From contig CM050447.1 of assembly GCA_027563935.2 (NCBI GenBank), positions 13,422,501 to 13,486,500 of the forward strand: 64,000 nucleotides of DNA, written 5' to 3'. Origin of the DNA: Costus lasius (taxonomy: Eukaryota > Streptophyta > Magnoliopsida > Zingiberales > Costaceae). The notes under the pieces were generated by a model, which was not told the origin of the DNA, did not search any database, and worked only from the letters and a program-made list of their open reading frames with translations. Shown here piece by piece: positions 10,005 to 20,392 of this stretch. Numbering within the stretch: position 1 is the stretch's first letter; each line of letters opens with the position of its first letter. Both the position numbers and the translations under genes were made by a program.

Positions 10005-10857
10005 GTACCAGAGCCAGCGACGTTCGGGGGGGGGGGGGGGGGGGGCGATCGTCCAGAGAAGTGGAGAACTTTATCTGGGACATGGAGCAGTTGTTCTTTG
10101 CTAGCCGTGTTTCAGAACAAGGCAAGGTGCAGGTGTGCATTGCATACCTCATAGGCGATGGAAAGCTTTGGTGGAGGACCAAAGCCAGCTGTACGTCTGG
10201 GGCTACTAGATGGCCTTGGGAGATTTTTCGTGAGAAACTGCGGCAGCAGTTTCTTTCTGGAAACTCGGCGATCAGGCGGGTGGTAAATTGGATCGGCTAA
10301 GACATACTGGCTCGATCCAAGAGTACGTTAGGGCATTCTCCGCATTGATGTTAGAGCTTCCACGCATGGAGGAGGATGACAGGAGGTATTTCTTCCTCCA
10401 GAACCTTCAGCCATGGGCAAAGACGGAGGTCTGACGGCACGCACCGGTAGATTGGAGGGCGGCGGTGGCGGTGGCCGAATCCTTGGTGGATAATCAAAAG
10501 CTTAGACCAGCACCACCAAGGAAGATCAGAACACCACCAAAGCGCGGATCACCACCGAAGCGCGGCTCCCCACGCACACCACCGAGAGCTAGAGTTCCAG
10601 AGGGGGAGACCCTTTCACCGACCGAATAGAGGTTCACCGGGTCGACGAGAGCCACGAGCGCAAGGTTGTTTCACCTACGGGGGTCCTCACTGGATAAAGT
10701 ACTGCCACAACAGACAAAAACTCATGGCAATAATGGCACAGGAATCGGCAGAGAAGGCCGAGGAGATTCCCGCAGAGGTGAGGATCGATGCTTTGAGGAT
10801 TGGAGTAATAGTTGCTGAAGATCCGCCCGTGATAGACATCGAAGGCAATGTCCAAAT
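10005..10857 (+). pseudogene. gag of element 2, C-terminal part
   Basis: Gag resumes after the solo LTR, with blocks ENFIWDMEQLF, KLWWRTK and FREKLRQQFL matching element 1. A run of 20 G residues (10026-10045) disrupts the start. A frameshift follows near 10275, then a TGA at 10432-10434 where element 1 has CGA, and a further stop near 10627. The zinc knuckle (about 10668-10710) has lost its second Cys, which reads Tyr (CFTYGGPHWIKYC). The last codons (DIEGNVQIGRGRIV) run into the purine tract as in element 1. This copy cannot make functional Gag. Confidence 0.82.
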
Positions 10858-10858
10858 T

Positions 10859-10872
10859 GGGCGGGGGAGAAT
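10859..10872 (+). other. polypurine tract of element 2
   Basis: GGGCGGGGGAGAAT abuts the 3' LTR start at 10873 and matches the tract of element 1 except for one base. Confidence 0.8.
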
Positions 10873-12075
10873 TGTTAGGCCAATTCAATCGGTTCAGCCC
10901 AAGGCCCAATGGGCCACGTACCGACCCAAGCCCACCCGAGAAAGAGGGAGGCGGAGCCCAAGTGAAGCGGTCAACATGTGCTGTTGACCAAGGGGAGCCA
11001 AGACTTCGTCACGCGCAGGATGCGAGAACTCGCCGAGCCCCGCATCGTCCTCCCCGCGTTCTCCGGACGCGGACGCGAGCGGCGTCAGCAGGGAAAGTCG
11101 GCGACGAAATCGGACGAGGCTGGGCGACGGAGCGTGCTGCGTAGAGAGGAGCTCATCTCCGCGAGACTCAAACACGGAGACTGGAGGCGACGATGGCGTC
11201 GGACGCGGTCAACTCGAAGAAGAGGCGGTTTCCTCTCTATAAGAAGGAAGCGGCGGCCTTACTAGAAGGGGGAGCATTTTCACCAGCAATCCGCCACCAT
11301 CGAGAGCTGGGAGAGAGATCCACCATCGAGCGACGAAGTTCTCAAGGGGAGCCTTGAGCGAAGAGAGGTTTAGAGAGTGATTGTAGCTGGTGATCAGAGG
11401 ATCACCGGCGAGGGAGGGGAGAGGGTGTCGACGGCCAGGGGCCAACAGCGACATTGGAGAGGTTTTTGCAAGCTTTTCGTCGCTAAATCCAAGCTTTTCC
11501 TCTCAAACTCAATTCCCTTGTGTTCTGTGATTTCCGAGTTCGTCGGCGTCAATCGGCGGCGGCTTCCGGCTGACGGCGACGAGAGGCGGAGGGGAAGGCG
11601 ACGACATTCTCCCTGCCTTCGTATCGTCCTCTCCGGCTGGCTCCGAGGGAGAGAGCGGGCGGCGCTCAGCGGCTGAAGCAACGCGGCGGCGTTGCTACGC
11701 GAGACGAGGAGACGACGAAGAGTTTTGGAAATGCGAGGCGGAACCGAGGCGATTTCGATTTCGATTTCGCGAGCGGGACGTGGGTTGACATCAGCGCTGA
11801 GATTTGATCAGCGGCGATATTGATTTTGACTTTGGTCAAAATTAGAGGGAGGTATAATTCTAACTTAGGGTTTGGTTTTCGATTCTTTCCGGATTTCTAA
11901 ATTAGGGTTAGGATTCTGTGCGAATTGTATTTGGGGAGAAAAATTTATAAAGGAGAGTTAGGGTATTCGATTTTGGGCCGAAAACCCTAGAGACCGTACA
12001 TCTCGGTGTTCCACGAGACAACTATAAGACAACGGATAAGCACCAATTCAGGGCTGATTCGACCGGAGCGTGACA
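10873..12075 (+). repeat. 3' LTR of element 2
   Basis: This 1203-bp LTR starts TGTTAGGCCA and ends GCGTGACA. It is followed by the TCTTG duplication, and 114 bp lie between its last base and the start codon of the FRIGIDA-like gene. It has the same orientation as that gene, so its promoter would read into the gene. Confidence 0.9.
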
Positions 12076-12189
12076 TCTTGTAATATTTCGACTCTTAGGG
12101 CTTAACTTAGTTGTTCTTCTTCTTCCGTAACGACTCCGACGACGCGACCACCTCCACCGCTTTCGACTGCTTCCCTCCTCCCTGGCCCG

Positions 12190-15100
12190 ATGGCCACCGC
12201 CAAGATCGAGGCGGCTATTGCGAAAATCCCCGAGAAGAAGGAGAGTCTCCGTAAGGCGTTGGAAGCCCTCCGAAGCAACCTCGCCTCCTCCTACTCCTTC
12301 CCCTTCTCCGTTCCCGAATGGAACGACCTCGACGCCCACCTCTCCTCCGTCGAAGCCTCCATCCGCTCTCTATTCGAAACCCTCAAGGCCAAGGAAGCTG
12401 CCAAGCCCCCTTCCGCCACCGGTCCCAGCACCTCTCCCGCCACCGCTCCTACTCCCGTCCAGCCTCCCTCTTCCTTCCTCTCATCGTCCAAGAAAACGAC
12501 CCGCAGTGAACAGAACAATGCCGTCGATGCCGAGACGGAGGCCGTCCCCAGGCCGGAGCTCGAGTCCCTCTGTGTCAATATGGACGGCCGCGGCCTCGTC
12601 TCCTTCATCTCCCAGAACCGCAGGAACCTCCCCTTCATACGCAACGAACTCACTCCCGCCGTTCGATCCGCCCCGGACCCCGCCAAACTGGTCCTCGATA
12701 CCTTGGAAGCTGTTTTCTCCTCCGCTCGGCCTGCACCAACGAAAGGCAGCAAAGACTTAGAAGCGGAGGCAACCAGGAGGACCTGCATCAACCTCGTGGA
12801 GCGTATCCAGGCTATCGGCTCGGAGGTCAGGCCGTCCGTCAGGGAGAAGGCTAGGAAGTTGGCAATCGAGTGGAAGGAGAAGGAGATTATCGGCGGTCGT
12901 GATAATGGCCTTGAGGTTATCGGGTTACTCCAGCTTATTCAGTCATATGGCTTGGTCTCAGAGTTTAAGCTGGATGAACTCTTGGACCTACTCGTTTTAA
13001 TTTCGCGTAGGAAGCAGGTTGTGGATCTTTGCAATCGCCTAGGTCTCGCCAAGTATGTTCCTGGTAAGCTGGAATCGTATTGACATGCCTTTTTCTTGGT
13101 TGTGATTGGATTCTCATAGGGCGTAGATATGTTATTAGATCTATTTCTGTCTATCTTGATCATGCGCTTACTGTTTGCTATATGCTTGAATTTGTTTTTT
13201 TCTCTCTCTATATATCTTGGAGCAATTCGTTGCTTAAGAAGTTTTAAATTTAGAAATTTGCCTCTGCATCCTTATTTTTGTGTAGAGTAACATAGACATG
13301 ATAAACATTCCTCAATCTTTTTCTCATGAATTTTTAGACATACTTATTTTATTCTCATGAAGATTGTTTTTCTTTTTGTTTTTTCAATAGTAAGTGTGCC
13401 TAGCAATCTATACTAGATATTGTTTACTTCTCATGAAAATTTGTGTCATGTTTTTTTTTTGTTTATAACAATCTTTATCCTATGATATTCTCATAGATCT
13501 CTTTCAGTTTCAAGTTGCAACAATATGTTTTCTTAGGAAAATGGAGTACCATTGTTTTTTGAAGTTGCAAAGGTACTTTTTTTAAAACATATTTGTGATT
13601 AGATCTGCTAGTAGTCAATATCCCTTTGGCATGTATGGACTTGGTTTTCTTTTATGTTGTGATTGGGTCTGGCTCCTTTTCTTCTAGTTTATGTAGTCTA
13701 GTCACCTCAGTATCTGGTTTTCTCCTCTCTCCATTATCATTTGGCAAATTCTATTTGATATATTATTGAACCTAGCTCTTCTTAGTCACTTACAAAATCA
13801 CTCATCCTAAGGTAATGCTTAAAGTTGAGTTTTTAGCTTTCTTAAAATTCTTACAATCTTGAAAAAAGAATGTGTCTCAAGGACTTTGATTCTATATGTA
13901 TAATATGATCGAGAAATACATGCCAAGTAAAGATGCCATCTTGTAAAAATCTTAATTATTGATAGTGAGGTCCTTACCAAGAAAAATTATATGAATGTAA
14001 AAATTGTATACGCATCATCTATTCGAGAAACACAAGGCAATTACCTTTTATTTAGCATGCTCTCTTTACTACCTAACTATAAAAAGTTGAATTGTCGAGA
14101 ATTTCATGTTGGTTATTGTCACTTAATTAATAGATGAGAAATTCTATTACATGCTTGAGATGATTACATATTGTGCTCTTATATAGAGGCTAGATCACAA
14201 TGATAATGGTAATACAAATGTAGAAATTCTTACTAGAGTAGTGGCATTTATAATAATAGATATGAATAGAAGGTGGTAACATTTATGGTAATAAATCTAA
14301 ATCATAATATAAGATTTGAGAATGTTGCCATAGAGCATGGTGTCATATTCAATCATGTCATCTTGTTAGCTTCCATATTTTCCACCAATTCCCTATGAAC
14401 TCATTGTGGCAAATTTAATGTTACTTAGTTTCTTTACATAACTTGCAAATGAGAGGTGTCTGCCATATGTGGAAATTATGTCATCTAATTGTGTATGTAA
14501 AAGAGAGATGTACATGTTGTATCTAAGAGATGCATATCCATTTTGTGCAAAAGAAAATAGGCATATGATGGTAAGAGTGCTACTTGTTCATGTATATGAG
14601 AAAAAATTAGCACCTAAGCAATTAAGTGTTGATGATCTATGAGAGTTTGCATGTGGTAAGTGGCTAAGAACATTGCTAGTTTATATTATGAGAAAAGAGA
14701 AAAGAATAATATATGTAGATGAAGAATATATTGTTGGTTGCACCAAAATTTCTGCTCGATATTATTGTGAAGAGCATCAATGGGAGTGAGGGAGGCAGTG
14801 CATACGAACCTGAGAGAGTCAGGTGATTTAGGCAAGATTTTAAGTGACTGTTTTGGGCTTTCTAATCATGAGCAAGATTGCTTTGGAGGGGGTCCAATGA
14901 GACGGGTGAAATCTTGGGAGACGGAAGATGGTAATTCAAGTATGAGAGAGTAAGTGAAGAGAGTGGAATAGATAAGTTGGTGGATTGTTGTTGTCAGCAA
15001 GGTTGCTACAACTGCTGTTATGATCCTAATGAGAAGGGAAATCCCTCAACTACCAAGTTAAAATAAAAACGAGAAATTGTATTGCATTGTTAAAATTGTG

Positions 15101-17370
15101 ACATGGTGCCTTCTGTATAGAAGCTAGTTTACAATGATAATGGTAATATGTAATTTGTAAATATTATGGCATATATGGTGGTAGATATGAATATAAGGTA
15201 GCGGCATTCATGGTGATAAATACCAAAGCATAATGGAATATTTGATATTGATATCATATTCAATCTTGCCATAATGTTAGATTCCATATTTTCCAACATT
15301 CAATTGATTGCCTTTGGATCTTTTACTAGATTTTGATCTCCATCCTTCTACCCTTTGATTCCATAACGGAAAACTTTTCATGGTTTTCTGGCCTCAGTAG
15401 TGTCTTTATTTTTATATATTCATATTGCTTTCATTAGATTTTGATTTCTTTACTGTACCCTCAAGAATATATTCTTGTTGCCTTCATATGTATACTAAAC
15501 TTTTCTTCAAATATTTGATCTCCATCCTTCTACCCTTATTTGTTTTCAAATTGTTATAGGCATCTATGAACTATTTTCTGCTTGAGATATATATTTTTTC
15601 TGAGTATTGGTGCCTTTTTTATCTACTTAGCTGTCTTAACCAAAACCTCATTGTTTTTGGTTGCTTCCACTCCTTATAATTTGGAATTGCTGTTGTATTT
15701 AAGGAGGGTTTATAAAGTTATAGAGGCTTCAGGATTCAAGTATTCAGACTCTAAAAAACGTTTCTAGCCAACTGCTTATATTGTCCACTCACTAACAGTT
15801 AACTATTCACGTTGAAAATGTCTGATTCTTCCATTTTTCGAATTGCAAACTCCTTGCGACCTCATTCAAAATTTTGTTATTCATAGTGCAGCAGATGCAA
15901 CAAAGTTTCTATTAGATTCTGTTTTTTCGTATGGAATTGTACTACGGGAATAAATACAACATATTTAAGTTATTAAAGTCAATTGCACTGTTATGACATT
16001 TATGATTTAATCAAATTTGTATCTTATATTTGAGAAGGCACCCCATAAACTTCCACCTTAATAGGACCTAACTGCACTGCCGGCATGTGCTTTTATGATC
16101 AGTGTAAAATATACTAGTGACTCTGCAATTCATAGGTTAGTTTATTTGGAGTGCTTTCACTTAGGTTTAGCAGTGGGGAGTTGTGGGTTTTTGTATTCCC
16201 ATCTCCGCCGCGCTCAAGGGACAGGGATGGGCTGGCCAATCTCAATAGATAACCTTCTTCCCCACTCTCTTGTGTGGGACATGATATGACGTGGCATGGA
16301 GTGCGAAAAATGCTAAAAGAACGCCTAAAAAATATAAGTAACTTAAAAGGACAAGCTGGTTGAGTGCTACAAGAGTTTGTTCCTGTTCCTATCTTATGTT
16401 GCAAGTTGGTTGCTCCTTTCCGCTTAGCAAAGTGAACTGATTAACTTAAATTAGCAACAAGGCAAGGCAGGGTGGGCTTGGATGAGAAATTTGGTGAGTT
16501 TCAGTCTTTAGCCATTTTTTTTATCAGGATATGACCATTGTGTGTTTGTCTGCAGTACTGTTACTTTTTATTTCCATTCATCTGGTTGGTTGACGGGAAG
16601 TACGTACTTTGAGAATCATGTAACTGTCTTTCAGTACCGTTTGATCATTTATGAATCCAAATAAGACGCACTTTCTCTTGTGAGCAGATCTAATTGAGAG
16701 ATTGAGCAGTAAGGGGCGACAACTTGATGCTGTAAGGTTTGTTTATGCTTTCAATTTGCTGGAGAGATACCCTCCTGTGCCCCTTCTGCAGGCCTATATA
16801 AAAGAAGCTGAGAAGGCTGCTCAAGATGCCAGAGATAAGGGGAGTAATTCAGCTGAATCAGAGGTATGTATTTGTAACTTCGTTAGATTCTCACGACTAA
16901 GCTGATTTGCATCAAAGTTCTAAATCTTTCTATATCATCCAAATCAGAATGTGGCGGCCGCTAAAGAGCTTGGTGCATTGAAAACTGTACTCAAAGCGGT
17001 TGAGGAGCATAATCTCGAGACTGAATATCCCCGTGAAATCTTGGACAAGCAAATTGCAAAATTGGAGAAATGGAAGGGATTCATAAAACGGAATGCAACT
17101 GCAGCTGCTCCTTCAAAGTCTAAAGTTCATAAGCATCAGCCTCCTAAAAAGCGTCCCTGGCCATCCTCGGCAAAGCCAACTATAACTGATGTGCAAAATA
17201 CCAAAGGGCCCAGTTTACTCGAGCAATCTCCGCACATGGATATGACAAGCGCTTATGGTCTTGTTGCCAAAAATGCAAGCATTTCCGTATATCAAAGCCC
17301 CCCCAGGTCCTATTATAGTGTTCACCCCAGGACCGGTCTACCTCCATCCTACAGTTCATCTTTTCACTGA
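12190..17370 (+). CDS. FRL1-like: FRIGIDA-like protein (FRL1/FRL2 type)
   Basis: Three exons join in frame: 12190-13063, 16688-16863 and 16948-17370, giving 490 residues. All introns are GT-AG; intron 1 is 3.6 kb and intron 2 is 84 bp. FRIGIDA-family proteins are nuclear scaffolds; FRI and FRL1 help activate the flowering repressor FLC in Arabidopsis. The N-terminus (IEAAIAKIPEKKESLRKALE, then WNDLDAHLSSVEASI) is a predicted coiled coil like that of FRL1. A Pro/Ser/Thr-rich linker follows at about residues 70-100. The Frigida domain spans about 115-410 with LCVNMDGRGLVSFI, LVLDTLEAVF, DELLDLLVLISRRKQ, RQLDAVRFVYAFNL and ELGALKTVLKAVEE. A basic then Pro/Tyr/Ser-rich tail ends at TGA. Exon 1 is very GC-rich. 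Element 2 ends 114 bp before the ATG, so the original promoter is displaced. Whether it acts in flowering in this species is unknown. Confidence 0.92.
13064..16687 (+). other. intron 1 of the FRIGIDA-like gene
   Basis: This 3.6-kb AT-rich intron runs from GTAAGC at 13064 to a TGTGAGCAG acceptor at 16687. Apart from the direct-repeat element at 14107-15298 I see no coding remnants. Several T-rich runs are present. Confidence 0.7.
14107..15298. mobile_element. possible small degenerate LTR-type element in FRL intron 1
   Basis: Two diverged direct repeats of about 280 bp lie at 14107-14387 and about 15016-15298. They share blocks such as ACAATGATAATGGTAATA, AGATATGAATA, GTCATATTCAATC and TTCCATATTTTCCA. 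The unit starts TGTTGG and ends CCAACA, and TTCA flanks both sides (14103-14106 and 15299-15302). This fits a small non-coding copia-like (TRIM-like) element. No primer site is clear, and LTR elements usually make 5-bp duplications, so the call is tentative. Confidence 0.4.
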
Positions 17371-18593
17371 ACTTAATAGATTCCGCTTTCTATTGTTTCT
17401 GTAGGTAGAGTGAACAATTATTGTTTTTTGGAATGTTTCAATAGCTTTTAATGTCCCATTATCGCGGCTTTGTAATTACAATGGTCAAGTTTTTTTTTTT
17501 TTTTGGATTCATCGTGTGTTACTCAACTTTCCTTTATAACTTAGCCCCTTTTCCGTTGATAATGTTCGTGTATTTCTGTTGTTTGGGCAGATCTTTGCAT
17601 GTCGAGGACCAGCGGAACTTAGCCCGGCATCATAAATGAAAGTTTGATCGATGTTCTATGACAAAATGGTAAGACTATGCCAGACATTTTTGAAGTTTCA
17701 TCTCGTAGTTGTAATGAAGCAGATCCTTCAATCCCTCTTGTTAGTACGATCAGAAAAATTGTTATATGTTATGTAGTATTTAATATAAATTAAATTTATA
17801 TTACCTCTGCAATACGATGTGTTTAATAATTCTCTTGCGGTTGCGGATCTGTTCTGCCAATTCAGGCATGTATAGATAGACGAAAATTATGTGTTATACA
17901 ACTCACAATATTTTAAAAAATTGTTAGTTCTCATGTTCATATCCAAACTCTCTCGATTTCATGCATTAAAGAATATGAGTTCGAACTATTATAACTTCAT
18001 CTCTCTAGGTAGTGATTTTTATTATAAATTAGAAGTATAGCATGTTAATATATATATCAGAATATAAATATGAAAGAGATATATAATAGATAAATATATC
18101 ATATTTATACATTACATATGCCATTTTAAGAAAACAAAAAATCGGAACAGTAATAGAACTTTCAACAAATAATATTCTACAATATTTTCCCAAAATCTCT
18201 TTTCCAGCTAAGTAATGAATTTATCAAAACCTATCTATTGAGACATTAAGAATCATTATATAGTAATCTTCATGACCCATGAGTTATCATTCCATTTCAA
18301 GTTTATCACTATGATTAAAGGTAAGCATATACTTTTTATTGCCCTGAACATATTGCACAATGTTTTTGATAGATTTATGGACGCCACCATCTTTATTTAT
18401 AAATCACGGAAGAGAAAACTATACTTGTTTATCATATAATGAGTTCTTCAATTAGATTACAAAAAGTAATTCAACTTGAGGCTTTAAACAGTAGACAAAA
18501 GGGCAAGAAAATGCCTATGAACTCCTTTTCAAATAGAAACAGCAGATGCCAAAAATAACTAGGAAATTTTCAGAACCTTGTTCGGCTTCTGTG
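17371..18593. other. intergenic DNA between the FRL and X8 genes (convergent)
   Basis: The two genes point towards each other here, so this stretch holds both 3' UTRs. It is AT-rich with T-runs. I see no further gene, repeat family or coding remnant. Confidence 0.5.
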
Positions 18594-19341
18594 TCAAGGG
18601 AGTGACTCATACTGGCAGGCACCATGACCTACAAGCAAGGATCAAAGAGGTAATCTCACTATAAAATTGTGCTACTAGTAGGAGCTCAAAAACAAATAGA
18701 ACATGCTTCTTTTTGGTATATGAGAATCATTTGAGAACTCTTTTGCAAAATACAGTAGCTGCTCTTGAGAAGAAGGATGAACATACTTGGGTTCAAGTCA
18801 GTAACCATGGCGGCAGCGCTGAAGTAACAAGAGCCTCCTTGATTCTTGGTCTTCTGCCAGTAGCTGTTGAAGGCATAGGACGCATGGGCCTTCACTGTGT
18901 TGGGAAGATAGCACGGCTTGTTCGGCTGTATCATCCTGCAATCAGCACCCCCAGGGCCACATGCCCAATCCAGAGCTGCTTGAAGAACATCATCTGGCGT
19001 TTGCTCATCCGCTATGCACCATTGCTTCTCCAGCACCTTCTCACCCCCATCTATACATATTCAGAGAATGTTTCTTTTTGAAGTAAGTGCGGATTTGATG
19101 CTGTTCTTGGATTGATGTTCCAGTCTATAGTTCATTATGAAATAGGATGCTGAACAAAAGATTCATTCTTTTTGACATAGAAAAGATTCATTCTTTGTTT
19201 CATTGACTGCTCAAGAGGATATCTTTTCTCTACTAAAACATACTTCTTCTGCATCTTACTAAAGTAGAAGTTACCTGATGCTGAAGCTAGTAGGATGAGG
19301 ATTAGCAATGAAGAGAGCAGCACAGTAAGCGCAGTGCTCAT
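18594..19341 (-). CDS. secreted X8 (CBM43) domain protein
   Basis: Read on the minus strand, three exons join in frame: 19341-19275, 19050-18787 and 18628-18594. They encode 121 residues and all introns are GT-AG. Residues 1-22 form a hydrophobic signal peptide ending ASAS. The X8 domain fills almost all the rest, from Trp33-Cys34 to Cys115. It has the six conserved cysteines (C34, C53, C60, C69, C97, C115) and family motifs QWCIADEQTP, PCYLPNTVKAHASYAFNSY and GSCYF. X8/CBM43 modules bind beta-1,3-glucan (callose). They occur alone, or attached to glucanases and plasmodesmal callose-binding proteins. This one is a stand-alone module that ends ESLP with no hydrophobic tail, so a GPI anchor is unlikely and wall/apoplast secretion is inferred. 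Confidence 0.92.
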
Positions 19342-20392
19342 CTTGTTCTTTGTTCCTGCTTGAGTTGTTTCTTGCTATGCCTGACTGACACAAGGACACT
19401 TCATGTCTCAACTTAAAGTTGTTCAATGCTGTAATTCCTTCATTTCTTAATGATTAACTAGATTCTTTGCTTCAAGCTTCAGGTACACGGGGCTCTTTGT
19501 TTTATTATTTCATGTTGTTCCTTGAGCATGAAGCGTTGATGTTTTGCAGCCGGAATAACTGGCATTGATTCCTCTTGTAGTTAGCTGTCTTTAAAGAGAT
19601 TGGAGATTAAAAAAAAGTATGGCCTAAAACTTGATAGAATGCTCTAAGTGCTGCTTTTAAGGCAATCCTAGCTATCGGTTAAGCATAAAGTGCTGGAAGA
19701 ACAGTTAGTTAATTATATTTTTTATGCTTCAAACGGTACTTCATCCATGTGAAAGATTTCGTTGGTCATGTTACTTATCCAAACTCTAATCTTGGCTCTC
19801 TATGATCGATCCCGAATCTATTAAGTTTTACAAAATTATCTTAATCCCGACCTCTGAAAATTGGGTTCCCGTTGAAAATTTGTCCTCACTTCTCACCTTA
19901 GATATATATTGAGGCAAATTCGAGGCTAGTCCACCATCTCCTTGTTCGATCGCAACATCGCCCTTTGGGTTTTTTCTTAAATTTGACTTAAAAACTTGAT
20001 CAAATTAAGTTTTTTTTAAGTACGAGTCGGGTATAAATTTTTTTTGACCATCGCATAGAAAACCTTTATGAGAATTATTATTTTTAAATAGTTGAAACGA
20101 CCCATTAAGGTGACACGAAATACTAACAATATTTATTTTCATTTATTTAAATAATTCAAATTTAATAGCGCCCGGCCTGGTTTCTGGATTTCCAGTTTTA
20201 CAGTTCTGCCGCAGCCACGCCAGCCTGCCTGCCTGCCGCTTCTCTTTTGTTCAACTTTTCAAAAGCACGCCTGCTCACGACCGTACGGCTGCGCTTTCTC
20301 ACTTCTATCACCGGTTCTGGGTCTCATTAAACCCTAACAGAACCCGCGACCCCTCTCGTTCTTTTCCTTCTCCCAACCCTAGCTCGCCGGCG
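19342..20392. other. shared upstream region of the X8 and NUP133 genes
   Basis: The X8 gene (minus) and NUP133 (plus) diverge from this stretch of about 1050 bp. The part next to X8 is AT-rich. The last 220 bp before NUP133 become GC-rich and contain a telo-box-like AAACCCTAA (20329-20337), a motif often found near the start of plant housekeeping genes. No other gene is seen. Confidence 0.5.

Larger units (their letters stand above)
6487..12075 (+). mobile_element. gag-only LTR retrotransposon 2 (TR-GAG type) with a nested solo LTR
   Basis: This is a second non-autonomous element, related to element 1. Its LTRs (6487-7698 and 10873-12075) are flanked by a perfect 5-bp duplication, TCTTG, at 6482-6486 and 12076-12080. 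The internal region has a tRNA-Met primer site, a decayed gag and a purine tract, but no pol domains. Without the inserted 1752-bp solo LTR (8253-10004) and its duplication, it would be about 3.8 kb, close to element 1. The final part of both LTR families is similar (the CCGGACNNTCCTAAG...GCGTGACA region), while the first parts differ more, so the two belong to sister families. Confidence 0.9.

Noticed and set aside
18713..19081. Plus-strand 122-codon frame over the X8 gene
   Set aside because: It is the shadow of the minus-strand X8 exon, which has six conserved cysteines and matching splice phases.
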